A stretch of DNA of 49,466 nucleotides, from IMG/VR virus record IMGVR_UViG_3300046453_000177, positions 1-49,466 of that record; one strand, given 5' to 3'. The stretch's first letter is position 1. Each line of letters starts with the position of its first letter. Shown here in pieces: positions 37,523 through 44,225 of this stretch. The DNA is from a virus. The notes beneath the pieces are model-generated. The model saw only the letters and a program-made list of their open reading frames with translations. It searched no databases and was not told the origin of the DNA. The translations under genes were made by a program, and so were the position numbers.

Positions 37523-38278
37523 CTAGGCCGCCTGGCGCATCGAATTGAGGATGGCGCGGCCGATCGCTTCCGGGATCTGCGGAACTACGGCGTTTCCATA
37601 TTGTCCGATGCGGGCTCGTTCCATTGTGACGGAAAACCCATGATCAGAGCATATGCCTGTGAGATCGCCCGCCAGGACACGCCTCGCTCCAGCAAACGGG
37701 TCGCTGCTGAAGGTTGGTGTCTCTGCCGCGAAGCGAGATGCGCCGAAGTGCTCGAAACATCCTTGCCGTCCCGAGCATTGGGGGACGGCAAGTATCCATA
37801 CACGGTCCCTGATGATGGGCGCGCCAACGAACGCCGCTGGAATGCAGTCCCAGACAGCATCATACCCGACCGAGGCCAACGAACCGAGAACTTCTCCAAG
37901 CCCTCGATCCAGCAGCTCTGCAACGTTCTCCACGATGACGTAGCTGGGTCGAAGTTCGCCAACCAAGCGGGCGAACTCAAACCACAGTCCGCTGCGGCTG
38001 CCATGCAGGCCAGCCCCCAGGCCGGATATGCTGATGTCTTGGCAAGGGAAGCCTCCGCAGATGACATCGACCTCAATGGATCTAGCAGCCAAAGCGCTTG
38101 CGGTGAGACCGCAGACATCAGGGAAGCATGGCACGGATGGCCAATGCTTTCTGAGTGTGGCTCGGCTTCGTTCGTCGATCTCGCAGAAAGCGACGGTCTC
38201 GAAACCGCCAGTGCGTTCAAGTCCAAGGCTAAATCCTCCAATGCCGCTGAAAAGGTCGAGAACACGGAGCTTTTCCAT
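37523..38278 (-). CDS. DNA C5-cytosine methyltransferase (Dcm type)
   Basis: 251 residues, a complete but compact C5 enzyme: motif I DLFSGIGG (8-15), motif IV GGFPCQ with catalytic Cys79, motif VI ENV (117-119), motif VIII RDRVWILA, and motif X GNAVVP (about 228). The target-recognition region is short. Protection against restriction is the common phage role. A second long frame overlaps the whole gene. Confidence 0.9.
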   Translation of the reverse strand: MEKLRVLDLFSGIGGFSLGLERTGGFETVAFCEIDERSRATLRKHWPSVPCFPDVCGLTASALAARSIEVDVICGGFPCQDISISGLGAGLHGSRSGLWFEFARLVGELRPSYVIVENVAELLDRGLGEVLGSLASVGYDAVWDCIPAAFVGAPIIRDRVWILAVPQCSGRQGCFEHFGASRFAAETPTFSSDPFAGARRVLAGDLTGICSDHGFSVTMERARIGQYGNAVVPQIPEAIGRAILNSMRQAA

Positions 38279-38310
38279 CCCTCAAGCCCCCCTCTCATCA
38301 AGCGGAGCAA
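37585..38310 (-). CDS. Overprinted ORF inside the C5 methyltransferase (241 codons)
   Basis: Open in the other same-strand frame over 726 bp. It reads DPATSSWRTLQSCWIEGLEK, then RWPRSGMMLSGTAFQRRS, SPNARDGKDVSSTSAHLAS and MGFPSQWN. These blocks match standalone phage proteins I recall with the pattern SSWRT...WPRSGM...MGFP. This may be a genuine overprinted gene or only a conserved shadow of the Dcm frame. It is listed so it can be tested; translation is not shown. Confidence 0.3.
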   Translation of the reverse strand: MLRLMRGGLEGWKSSVFSTFSAALEDLALDLNALAVSRPSLSARSTNEAEPHSESIGHPCHASLMSAVSPQALWLLDPLRSMSSAEASLAKTSAYPAWGLACMAAAADCGLSSPAWLANFDPATSSWRTLQSCWIEGLEKFSVRWPRSGMMLSGTAFQRRSLARPSSGTVYGYLPSPNARDGKDVSSTSAHLASRQRHQPSAATRLLERGVSWRAISQAYALIMGFPSQWNEPASDNMETP

Positions 38311-38473
38311 GCCCAGCGGCGGGAGGGGTTATTCCGGCGAACTCCATGTCGCTGTGGTCGCAGATTGCCTGCTTACAGACGCGACAGACTGCGACAGCTA
38401 CCGGCTGAGGGCGCGCAAGCCGTTCGCGCAGGAGGCGGCGAAAATCGCTGTCGTTTGCGAATGGATCGCCCAT
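38282..38473 (-). CDS. Small Cys-pair protein (63 aa)
   Basis: MGDPFANDSDFRRLLRERL is an amphipathic helix, followed by VCRVCKQAICDHSDMEF, a C-x2-C-x4-C cluster suggesting a zinc site. It starts directly after the TGA of the previous gene and its stop is 3 bp before the C5 methyltransferase. Confidence 0.6.
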   Translation of the reverse strand: MGDPFANDSDFRRLLRERLARPQPVAVAVCRVCKQAICDHSDMEFAGITPPAAGLAPLDERGA

Positions 38474-38635
38474 TCAACGCCTCCCAGCAGCAAGGTGCCA
38501 GCCACCTGGGCGGCCCGTGGTGAGACGGACGACCGAATGACGATCACAGTTGATCGTGCTGCACCGGGCGCAGATCACGCGGACAGGCGCGGGCGTAGCG
38601 CTGGCGTCGTTTACGTTGGTGAGGCGGGGGGTCAT
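38474..38635 (-). CDS. Short Cys-containing protein (53 aa)
   Basis: ATG at 38635 in an ATGA overlap. ICARCSTINCDRHSVVRLTT gives a C-x2-C-x5-C-x2-H arrangement, possibly metal-binding. The C-terminus ends WHLAAGRR. Function unknown. Confidence 0.6.
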   Translation of the reverse strand: MTPRLTNVNDASATPAPVRVICARCSTINCDRHSVVRLTTGRPGGWHLAAGRR

Positions 38636-38877
38636 GCTACACCACCCGTCTTGGCGGAGCGGAACATTCGCGACCAAATCGAAACAGGCTTTGCAGGCGC
38701 ATGAGCGGCGAGCGCAGCAGCTACTGCCGTATCCACTGCTATGCGGATGCGGTGGCCCTCCACGATCTCGACGGCCAAGCCGACGCATTCCTCACAGATG
38801 GAAACGTCCTTGGCTGTGACGATCGCCAGAACCTCATCACTGCTTTTGCCGCAGAAGGAGCAGTAGATTGCGCTCAT
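38632..38877 (-). CDS. Standalone ClpX-type zinc-finger protein (81 aa)
   Basis: Begins MSAIYCSFCGKSSDEVLAIV, with SICEECVGLAVEIVEG, which is the C4 zinc-binding domain of ClpX (CSFCGK-x-SICxEC). The AAA+ motor is absent. In ClpX this domain binds adaptors and substrates and dimerises, so a free copy could compete for them. The remainder (AVAAALAAHAPAKPVSIWSR) is helical. ATGA overlap with the upstream gene. Confidence 0.75.
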   Translation of the reverse strand: MSAIYCSFCGKSSDEVLAIVTAKDVSICEECVGLAVEIVEGHRIRIAVDTAVAAALAAHAPAKPVSIWSRMFRSAKTGGVA

Positions 38878-39074
38878 GCTGCGACCCGCGTCTTGGCGGG
38901 GCGGTAGGTGGCCATGAAATGGCGGACCTTGCGCTCTGTTTCGGGCCACAAGCGGCGACCGTTCCGTAGTTGGCGGACGAGGTGCCTATCCTTCATCGCC
39001 AGGTCGCCGAATGTCGCGGCTCCCAGATCTTGAGCGTTGAGAAAGGCCTCGATGTCTGAGAGTAGCGTGTCCAT
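38874..39074 (-). CDS. Cro-position small protein, first gene of the left operon
   Basis: 66 residues, MDTLLSDIEAFLNAQDLGAA then TFGDLAMKDRHLVRQLRNGR, which can be read as an HTH (FGDLAMKDRHLVRQL), basic at the end. It is the first gene of the leftward early unit, divergent from cI and just below an operator-embedded promoter, the position of cro. The -10 box ends 8 bp before the start codon, so the transcript is leaderless or nearly so. Confidence 0.6.
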   Translation of the reverse strand: MDTLLSDIEAFLNAQDLGAATFGDLAMKDRHLVRQLRNGRRLWPETERKVRHFMATYRPAKTRVAA

Positions 39075-39082
39075 GCCGATGG

Positions 39083-39111
39083 ACTATAAGTGTGTCGAAA
39101 CACACCGTCAA
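39083..39111 (-). promoter_or_regulatory. Leftward early promoter with operator in its spacer
   Basis: On the minus strand: -35 TTGACG (39111-39106), a 17-bp spacer, -10 TATAGT (39088-39083). The spacer is filled by the palindrome at 39090-39105. Confidence 0.75.
39090..39105. promoter_or_regulatory. Repressor operator, GTGTGT-N4-ACACAC
   Basis: Perfect 6-bp arms around a 4-bp centre. A weaker copy (GTGTGTCG and a broken second arm) follows at about 39113-39126. Confidence 0.75.
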
Positions 39112-39149
39112 GGTGTGTCGCAAACCCCCTACGCTTTTATTAGTCGGAC

Positions 39150-39163
39150 GTGTGATAACACAC
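39150..39163. promoter_or_regulatory. Operator at the cI start, GTGTG-N4-CACAC
   Basis: A palindrome ending 2 bp before the cI ATG. It overlaps a plausible -10 (GATAAC with TG before it), so CI probably controls its own synthesis. The cI transcript may begin at or near the ATG. Confidence 0.6.
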
Positions 39164-39165
39164 AC

Positions 39166-39906
39166 ATGACTAAACAGGCTTTCCCCATTGATGCAGTGCG
39201 TGATTCGATACGTCGAATGATGGATGAGCGCGGCGATAAGGCGAAGCCACTGGCGATCGGCCTGGGTCTGAGCGAGACGGGCATCCGCGATATTTTTTTG
39301 GATAAGACGAAAAGCGTCGGCGGCCCCAAATTGTCAGTGATCGCGCGGTATTACGGGGTGACTGTGGACGATATCATGGCTGGTACCGCCACAACCGTCG
39401 GTCGGTCGGAGCGGCCCAAGGCAAACGGCAGGCCGGTAGAGTTTGAGGGCGCCTCACTCGCCGAAGTGCGGAACGATCTGCCTGTGTTCGGGACAGCGCT
39501 GGGAGCGGAGGTGTTGGTGGACGGTGAGCGGATCGAGCAAACCACGCTCAACACCGGCGATATCATCGAATACCGCAAGCGTCCGCCGGTCAGCCACGGC
39601 GTGGAAAAGGTCTATGGTCTCTATGTGCAGGGTGCCAGCATGTATCCGGCCCACCGCGACGGCGCTTTCCTTTTCGTCCAGCGTGACGCCCGCTTGCGCG
39701 TCGATGACGATGTTGTGGTCTATCTGCGCCCCAAGGATGAAAGCGACGACGGCGAACGTGCTGCATGCGTGCTTGTGAAGCGCCTGGTTAAGCGGTCAGC
39801 GCAGTTTGTTGAGCTGGAGCAATACAACCCGGCCAAGGTGTTTCGCATCGACATGAAGGATGTCTTGCAGATCGATCGCGTGCTGACGGCGGACGATTAT
39901 ACCTGA
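39166..39906 (+). CDS. cI: CI-like repressor, LexA/S24 type
   Basis: 246 residues. N-terminal HTH: LAIGLGLSETGIRDIFLDKT, then SVGGPKLSVIARYYGVTVDD. The C-terminal S24 peptidase-like domain has the putative cleavage region VFGTALGAEV, catalytic Ser158 in YVQGASMYP, and Lys205 in VLVKRLVKR, so it should self-cleave with activated RecA. It would hold the palindromes on both sides of the region. The start at 39166 is placed just after the operator; longer readings from 39037 pass through the operator sequence. Confidence 0.85.
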   Translation: MTKQAFPIDAVRDSIRRMMDERGDKAKPLAIGLGLSETGIRDIFLDKTKSVGGPKLSVIARYYGVTVDDIMAGTATTVGRSERPKANGRPVEFEGASLAEVRNDLPVFGTALGAEVLVDGERIEQTTLNTGDIIEYRKRPPVSHGVEKVYGLYVQGASMYPAHRDGAFLFVQRDARLRVDDDVVVYLRPKDESDDGERAACVLVKRLVKRSAQFVELEQYNPAKVFRIDMKDVLQIDRVLTADDYT

Positions 39907-39944
39907 CGGGCAGGGTGTAAGCTGGGGATAAGTGGGATGAGCGC

Positions 39945-40409
39945 TTGAACGCGGACGAGGTCGACCGATTTCTGCAGTACGGGCGCCGAACGTTGCCAGC
40001 GTCACCCGACTGGCGCGTTGGCAACAGGACCGGCGAGCGGCGATCCTCGTTACCGGTTTCTTTGGACGGCAGATCGACACCGGTAACTCTTGAAATCACG
40101 GTCAGATTGCTTGAGCCAGACTATCTGATGTTGCTGCTGCTGGCCGATCGATCGGTGTTCTGCCGCCTTTGTATGACTACCGGTCATATGGATCGGGCAG
40201 GCAAGCAACTGGTGAACCAAGCTCATTTCCATAGCTGGGAAGCGAACAGGGCCGGCCTCAAGAATATTCCTAAGAAATTGAATCAGATAGAGATTGTGCC
40301 GCCTGATATCGCCAGGCGAGACGACGCATTAAGCTGGTTTTTACAACGCAATGGTATAGAATCTCCAAGCTGGTTTCCCCCAGCATGGCCACACGGGCAG
40401 CTAATTTAA
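39945..40409 (+). CDS. Rex-position protein 1 (DUF6978-like, 154 aa)
   Basis: Follows cI by 38 bp in the same orientation, from TTG 39945. VTLEITVRLLEPDYLMLLLL is followed by VFCRLCMTTGHMDRAGKQLV and AHFHSWEANRAGLKNIPKKL, then DDALSWFLQRNGIESPSW. The HFH-x-W segment and final FLQRNGI recall DUF6978 proteins, which often pair with DUF1828 proteins; the match is weak. Expressed with the repressor, it would be on in the lysogen. Function unknown. Confidence 0.5.
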   Translation: MNADEVDRFLQYGRRTLPASPDWRVGNRTGERRSSLPVSLDGRSTPVTLEITVRLLEPDYLMLLLLADRSVFCRLCMTTGHMDRAGKQLVNQAHFHSWEANRAGLKNIPKKLNQIEIVPPDIARRDDALSWFLQRNGIESPSWFPPAWPHGQLI

Positions 40410-41131
40410 TGGACTGGAAAAGCGTCAAGACAGCTATATGCGAAGGGCGGCGGTTCACCGAAACCGCTGACGGCTGTAGCGTTGTGTCCGACACACTGAT
40501 GCCTTCGGGAGGGGTTATCAAAGTTCATTTCGTGGCAAAAACAGATCACTTGATGGCGCACGATGGCGGCGCTGCTTTCGACGAACTGGCCCGCCACGCC
40601 GTCGAAATTTCCAGCCTTCGCGGCGTTCGACGGATGCTTGCTGAAACCAATTTCAATCTAAACGATGACGGGACTGTTTGGCGCGATCGGTTCAAGATCG
40701 AAGAGGCCCCAATTGCTGTAGCACTAATTGCTGACGCGTCGGTTCGGGCCGCGGCCTATATGATGGCCAAAGGCAAAGTACGAGGCGGGGCGCCACTCGA
40801 CCAAAGACTGCGCGACGAATTGCGGCGGAGATTTCCTGACGGGCACCCGAACTATGAGTTCGCCGGCAAGCATCGTCAGCATCGGTTTGATTTCGGCATG
40901 CAGGATGGGGATCGGACGATCCTTGTTCAATCCGTCAGCCCGGAGCAGTCGTCCATCGCTTCCGCCATTCTGAAGGGACTGGACGCGAAAGCGGAAGGGT
41001 CGAACGTAGTGCCTATTTTCGTTTTCGACCGCCATGACAGATGGTCATCTGGATCACTGGGGATGCTCGACCTCGGGGGGCGGAGCATGGAGATCGATGC
41101 AGCCCTCAGTGGACAACTGCTCGCCGCCTGA
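40409..41131 (+). CDS. Rex-position protein 2 (DUF1828/DUF1829-like)
   Basis: Starts MDWKSVKTAICEGRRF by TAATG overlap with protein 1. The N-terminal FTETADGCSVVSDTLMPSGG and VHFVAKTDHLMAHDGGAAFD match the DUF1828 pattern (a beta sandwich with DDG-like loop). The C-terminal HRFDFGMQDGDRTILVQSVS and VVPIFVFDRHDRWSSGSLGM resembles DUF1829. A terminator 30 bp downstream closes the unit, so it is probably co-transcribed with cI. I suggest a defence or exclusion role by position only. Confidence 0.55.
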   Translation: MDWKSVKTAICEGRRFTETADGCSVVSDTLMPSGGVIKVHFVAKTDHLMAHDGGAAFDELARHAVEISSLRGVRRMLAETNFNLNDDGTVWRDRFKIEEAPIAVALIADASVRAAAYMMAKGKVRGGAPLDQRLRDELRRRFPDGHPNYEFAGKHRQHRFDFGMQDGDRTILVQSVSPEQSSIASAILKGLDAKAEGSNVVPIFVFDRHDRWSSGSLGMLDLGGRSMEIDAALSGQLLAA

Positions 41132-41160
41132 CCCAAGTTTTCAACTACCAAAATATTTGA

Positions 41161-41190
41161 CCCCGCCCGATCCGTCGCGGCGGGGTTTTT
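41161..41190 (+). terminator. Intrinsic terminator of the cI operon
   Basis: CCCCGCC and GGCGGGG pair around an 11-nt loop and are followed by five T. It separates the lysogenic unit from the rightward early promoter. Confidence 0.85.
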
Positions 41191-41207
41191 CGTGCCAAAT
41201 TAAAATA

Positions 41208-41259
41208 GTGTGTCGCGCCACACTTTGTGCTTGACGGTGTGTCCTAACACACTTTATAC
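41208..41259 (+). promoter_or_regulatory. Rightward early promoter with two operators
   Basis: -35 TTGACG (41231-41236), 17-bp spacer, -10 TTATAC (41254-41259). The spacer holds GTGTGT-N4-ACACAC (41237-41252). A second, slightly weaker operator, GTGTGTCG...CCACAC, lies at 41208-41223. Confidence 0.75.
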
Positions 41260-41273
41260 GTTCTCTCACACCA

Positions 41274-41334
41274 GATGAGGGCGGCCTTCCATCCTCATCG
41301 GCAATCAGGAGCCACCCGCTCCGCATGATGAGGG
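41274..41334 (+). promoter_or_regulatory. Leader with mutually exclusive hairpins
   Basis: GATGAGG (41274-41280), its complement CCTCATC (41293-41299), and a second GATGAGG (41327-41333) that contains the Shine-Dalgarno site (GAGGG, 7 bp before the ATG at 41342). The middle arm can pair with either copy, so it can expose or hide the ribosome site. Confidence 0.5.
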
Positions 41335-41341
41335 ATCGAAG

Positions 41342-41608
41342 ATGGCTGGACTTACAAACGCTGAAATAGTTTTCGCCAAGCGCATGCTTCCGCATTTTAT
41401 GGCGGGCATGGCGCCCGAACAGGCGGCCCGCGCAGTTCTGGAAGACGACGCTCGCCTAGTGACGGCGGCTTTTGACCGCCGCAGTTCCAGCTTTTTCCCT
41501 ACCCCAGATGAGCGTGGTCGCTCGCAATCGGCAGCAGAGGGCAAGGGCGATGTGATCGCTGCCGAACTGTCGCGCCGGGTTCACACCGTTTTTCAAGCAG
41601 CCGCCTAA
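41342..41608 (+). CDS. Early hypothetical protein (88 aa)
   Basis: First gene of the rightward early unit. GLTNAEIVFAKRMLPHFMAG, then MAPEQAARAVLEDDARLVTA, a helical protein with no known family; the end (AAELSRRVHTVFQAAA) is basic. It is preceded by the operator-controlled promoter and the alternating-hairpin leader, so its synthesis may be finely controlled right after induction. Confidence 0.6.
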   Translation: MAGLTNAEIVFAKRMLPHFMAGMAPEQAARAVLEDDARLVTAAFDRRSSSFFPTPDERGRSQSAAEGKGDVIAAELSRRVHTVFQAAA

Positions 41609-41672
41609 CCTGCCCAGACGGCGGGTTTCGATCCGCCGCGCGGCTCAGTTTAGTTTTGTGAGGAGGATGTGG

Positions 41673-41843
41673 ATGATCATCGACATCGACTGCCCGCTTT
41701 GTCGAGGCGAGGGCCGAATTGAAACCGGCCAGATGGAGCGCGGCACCGCTGGTGTCGGCTTTGAAGCAATTGACTGCCCTCGCTGCGGCGGAACTGGCGC
41801 GGTCGCTCACGATCTAAATGAGGATTGCGACGATGACGATTGA
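41673..41843 (+). CDS. Small zinc-binding protein (DnaJ-like CxxC pairs)
   Basis: 56 residues. AGGAGG 6 bp before 41673 fixes the start. DCPLCRGEGRIETG and DCPRCGGTGAVAHD are two C-x2-C-x-G-x-G motifs as in the DnaJ zinc domain. The tail is Asp-rich. Possibly a chaperone-like or RNA-binding cofactor. Confidence 0.65.
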   Translation: MIIDIDCPLCRGEGRIETGQMERGTAGVGFEAIDCPRCGGTGAVAHDLNEDCDDDD

Positions 41844-42126
41844 GCATGTCTCCAAATTTCGCGCGGACGCTGACGAGAAGGGTTTCATCACTATTCGCAC
41901 CGGTGAGCGCAATGATTCCCCGGATAGTGACCTGATCGCTTCTGTGTGGAACGGTGACTTTTTGCCGCTGCTGTTGAACGCGCCGTCCCTGCTGGTCGAG
42001 CTGATCGCCCTTCGCACCCGTTTCCACAATGCATGTCGGGGAAGCGGTTCTGACGAAGAATATGTGGTCGGTTCCACCCCAGGTGCTGACGCCGCCATCG
42101 CCCGCGCCACCGGTGCGCAGTCATGA
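41833..42126 (+). CDS. Early hypothetical protein (97 aa)
   Basis: MTIEHVSKFRADADEKGFIT, with NGDFLPLLLNAPSLLVELIA. Overlaps the previous gene by 11 bp. An upstream ATG at 41818 is also in frame. A beta strand and leucine-rich helix, no family recognised. Confidence 0.5.
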   Translation: MTIEHVSKFRADADEKGFITIRTGERNDSPDSDLIASVWNGDFLPLLLNAPSLLVELIALRTRFHNACRGSGSDEEYVVGSTPGADAAIARATGAQS

Positions 42127-42509
42127 CCGCCGCCCTCCACCCCATAACCGCTTTCACGGCCCAGCCCAGCGACTTCACCCGCGCGCAGATCCTTGTCCAG
42201 GGCCACATCGCGCAGATTGACGCGGCAATGGACCAGTTGCGCCTTCATCGGGCCACCATGGTCCCGTCGATCGCGGACATGCATGACCATCGTCTGGGTC
42301 GGTTAAAATGCTATCTGGTCCGCGACTTGGAGAGCGTTCTTGCGGCTCCTGCCATGGCCAGCTTCTATTGCGGCAAGTGGGGCGGCAATGGCCACGGTCC
42401 CAACGTCATGGACGCCTGCGAAGCCGTGGATCACTCCATCGGTCGCCGCAACGCCTATCGCGACATGCTCGCGGCCCGGCATGGTGGTTTGGTGGTGGTG
42501 CGGTCATGA
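42123..42509 (+). CDS. Early hypothetical protein (128 aa)
   Basis: ATGA overlap start. The middle is a helical segment (ILVQGHIAQIDAAMDQLRLH), with IADMHDHRLGRLKCYLVRDL following. His- and Asp-rich; no enzyme motif identified. It lies in the small-gene early block. Confidence 0.5.
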   Translation: MTAALHPITAFTAQPSDFTRAQILVQGHIAQIDAAMDQLRLHRATMVPSIADMHDHRLGRLKCYLVRDLESVLAAPAMASFYCGKWGGNGHGPNVMDACEAVDHSIGRRNAYRDMLAARHGGLVVVRS

Positions 42510-42844
42510 GCGATATCGAAAATCCTCCCGCTTTCCCACGCGATCATCGTCACATTGGACACAATGGCATGACGCTGCGGGACTGGTTTGCTGGGCAGGC
42601 TTTGGTCGGCCTTATGGCCAACAGCGTGCATGATCATTGTCCGCTGTTCGGCGATGGCCTTCCGTTCGCTCGCGATGCCTACGCTGTTGCCGACGCCATG
42701 CTGGCCGAGCGCTCCAAGCCCGCCAAAGCTGATCCCGAACCAAAGATGCAGCACGTCGCGTATTTCGATGAGGGCCAGTTCCATTGGATGAGCGGGATCG
42801 CGCCACACGATTGCGAGCTGTTTGCCAAAGAGGTCAGCCAATGA
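42506..42844 (+). CDS. Early hypothetical protein (112 aa)
   Basis: ATGA overlap start. It carries the widespread phage block GMTLRDWFAGQALVGLMA and FARDAYAVADAMLAERSKP, found in many phage hypotheticals of unknown role. The C-terminus QFHWMSGIAPHDCELFAKEV may form a separate small domain. Confidence 0.55.
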   Translation: MSDIENPPAFPRDHRHIGHNGMTLRDWFAGQALVGLMANSVHDHCPLFGDGLPFARDAYAVADAMLAERSKPAKADPEPKMQHVAYFDEGQFHWMSGIAPHDCELFAKEVSQ

Positions 42845-42981
42845 CCCTCCGCGCCCCACCCCGCGAACCAGACGCACCCGGCGAACACTGGCCCATGGGC
42901 GCCATCATCGTCGCGGTTGTCGTGATCATCGTCATCTTTGGCCTCGCGCTGGTCGCTTGGCCTAATCCGAAGGAGTTTTGA
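42841..42981 (+). CDS. Small membrane protein (46 aa)
   Basis: ATGA overlap start. A polar, proline-rich head (RAPPREPDAPGEHWP) leads to one strongly hydrophobic segment, MGAIIVAVVVIIVIFGLALV. It is in the early region, so a role in superinfection or host control is possible. Confidence 0.6.
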   Translation: MTLRAPPREPDAPGEHWPMGAIIVAVVVIIVIFGLALVAWPNPKEF

Positions 42982-42984
42982 AAC

Positions 42985-43305
42985 ATGGCTACTGTTTTGA
43001 CCGACGCGGAACGCCAGGCGCTCAATGATGCAGCCGCGATCTTCGAAAAGTTCACAACGAAGGGGTCGTCTTGGCTGGTCACCATGGCGTTCTACAAAGC
43101 GAACGAAAAGCCCTCACAGGGCAGCTTCTGTTACTTCGATAGCTCCGGTGAGCAGCACAGCTTTCTGCAAGGCGAAACTTGGGCTGATAAGGTCCAGTGC
43201 GCTTTGGAAATTGAGGACGGTGTCGAGAAGGATGAAGAACTCATCCGTCAGCGCGAGATAAAGCGCCTCCGCGACCAGCTCGAAGATCTGGAGAAAGCAG
43301 CATGA
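42985..43305 (+). CDS. Early hypothetical protein (106 aa)
   Basis: MATVLTDAERQALNDAAAIF, then FTTKGSSWLVTMAFYKANEK, and a C-terminal coiled coil DEELIRQREIKRLRDQLEDL. Located just before the exonuclease gene and overlapping it by 4 bp; in recombination operons this slot often holds a nuclease inhibitor or single-strand binding partner, but no motif proves that. Confidence 0.5.
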   Translation: MATVLTDAERQALNDAAAIFEKFTTKGSSWLVTMAFYKANEKPSQGSFCYFDSSGEQHSFLQGETWADKVQCALEIEDGVEKDEELIRQREIKRLRDQLEDLEKAA

Positions 43306-44225
43306 CCGCTCATTCTGCGATCGTGGCGGGCGACGGCGACGATGCATTCCGCGCATCTGTGGTCGGAGCGTCCGAGGTGTCGGCGCTGTTCGACGCCAAC
43401 CCCTGGCTGACCCATTTCGAACTGTTCCACCGCAAGGCTGGCAGCATCGCGACGCCGGATTTCGGCGGCAACGAGCGGATTGAATGGGGCGTCCGTCTGG
43501 AGCCGGTCATCGTGGAGGCCGCTTGCGATCGCTACGGCTATACCAAACTGGAAACGCCCAAGCGCCTCGACAATGGAAAAGGGCTAGGCGGCCATCCCGA
43601 TCAGATCGTCATGTGTCCCCGTCGTGGGCGCGGCATCCTTGAGGTCAAGACGGCTGACTGGCTGGTCGCGAAGGGATGGGGAGACGAGCCGCCGCTCAAC
43701 TATCTGCTGCAAGTCATGTCCTATGCGGGGCTGGCAGGCTGCGATTGGGGCGATGTGATCGTGCTGGTCGGCGGCAACGAGCTGCGCCGGTTCGAATATG
43801 AATTTCGGCCGGTCATCTATGCTGACATCGAGGCCCGCGTCGTTGCGTTCTGGCGGTCGATCGAGGCCGGGACGCCGCCGAAGCCGGATTACACCCGCGA
43901 CGGCGACACGATCGGCGCGCTCTATCCGAACGCGACCGATGAGGTTGTGGACCTGCGCACGAATAACTTGGCGCACGACGCGGCGGCGCGATGGCTGTCC
44001 GGCAAGGCGCTGGAGAAGCAGGGCAAGGCACAGGCCGATGCCGCGCAGGCTGAATTGCTCGACAAGCTGGGTGAGGCTGGCGTGGCACTGCTCGACGGCA
44101 TGACTGTCAAATGCCCAACCGTGAAAGCCACCCCGGATCGCCTCATCGCCGCCGAAGATGTCGGCACCACCATCAAGGGCCGGAAATCGCACCGGCGCTT
44201 CACCATCACAGAGAAGGCAGCATAA
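43302..44225 (+). CDS. YqaJ-family (lambda-Exo-like) recombinase exonuclease
   Basis: 307 residues. The PD-(D/E)xK core is visible: WGVRLEPVI (Glu67), LGGHPDQIV (Asp100), and GILEVKT (Glu114, Lys116). NYLLQVMSYAGLAGCDWGDV follows. It degrades double-stranded DNA 5' to 3' to make single strands for RecT. It is followed by recT with a TAATG overlap. The C-terminus is Ala/Lys-rich. Confidence 0.85.
   Translation: MTAHSAIVAGDGDDAFRASVVGASEVSALFDANPWLTHFELFHRKAGSIATPDFGGNERIEWGVRLEPVIVEAACDRYGYTKLETPKRLDNGKGLGGHPDQIVMCPRRGRGILEVKTADWLVAKGWGDEPPLNYLLQVMSYAGLAGCDWGDVIVLVGGNELRRFEYEFRPVIYADIEARVVAFWRSIEAGTPPKPDYTRDGDTIGALYPNATDEVVDLRTNNLAHDAAARWLSGKALEKQGKAQADAAQAELLDKLGEAGVALLDGMTVKCPTVKATPDRLIAAEDVGTTIKGRKSHRRFTITEKAA

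Noticed and set aside
37004-38704. 566-codon plus-strand ORF across the methyltransferase region
   Set aside because: It runs antisense to a complete C5 methyltransferase and coupled small genes; open antisense frames are common in GC-rich DNA, and its protein has no domain pattern.
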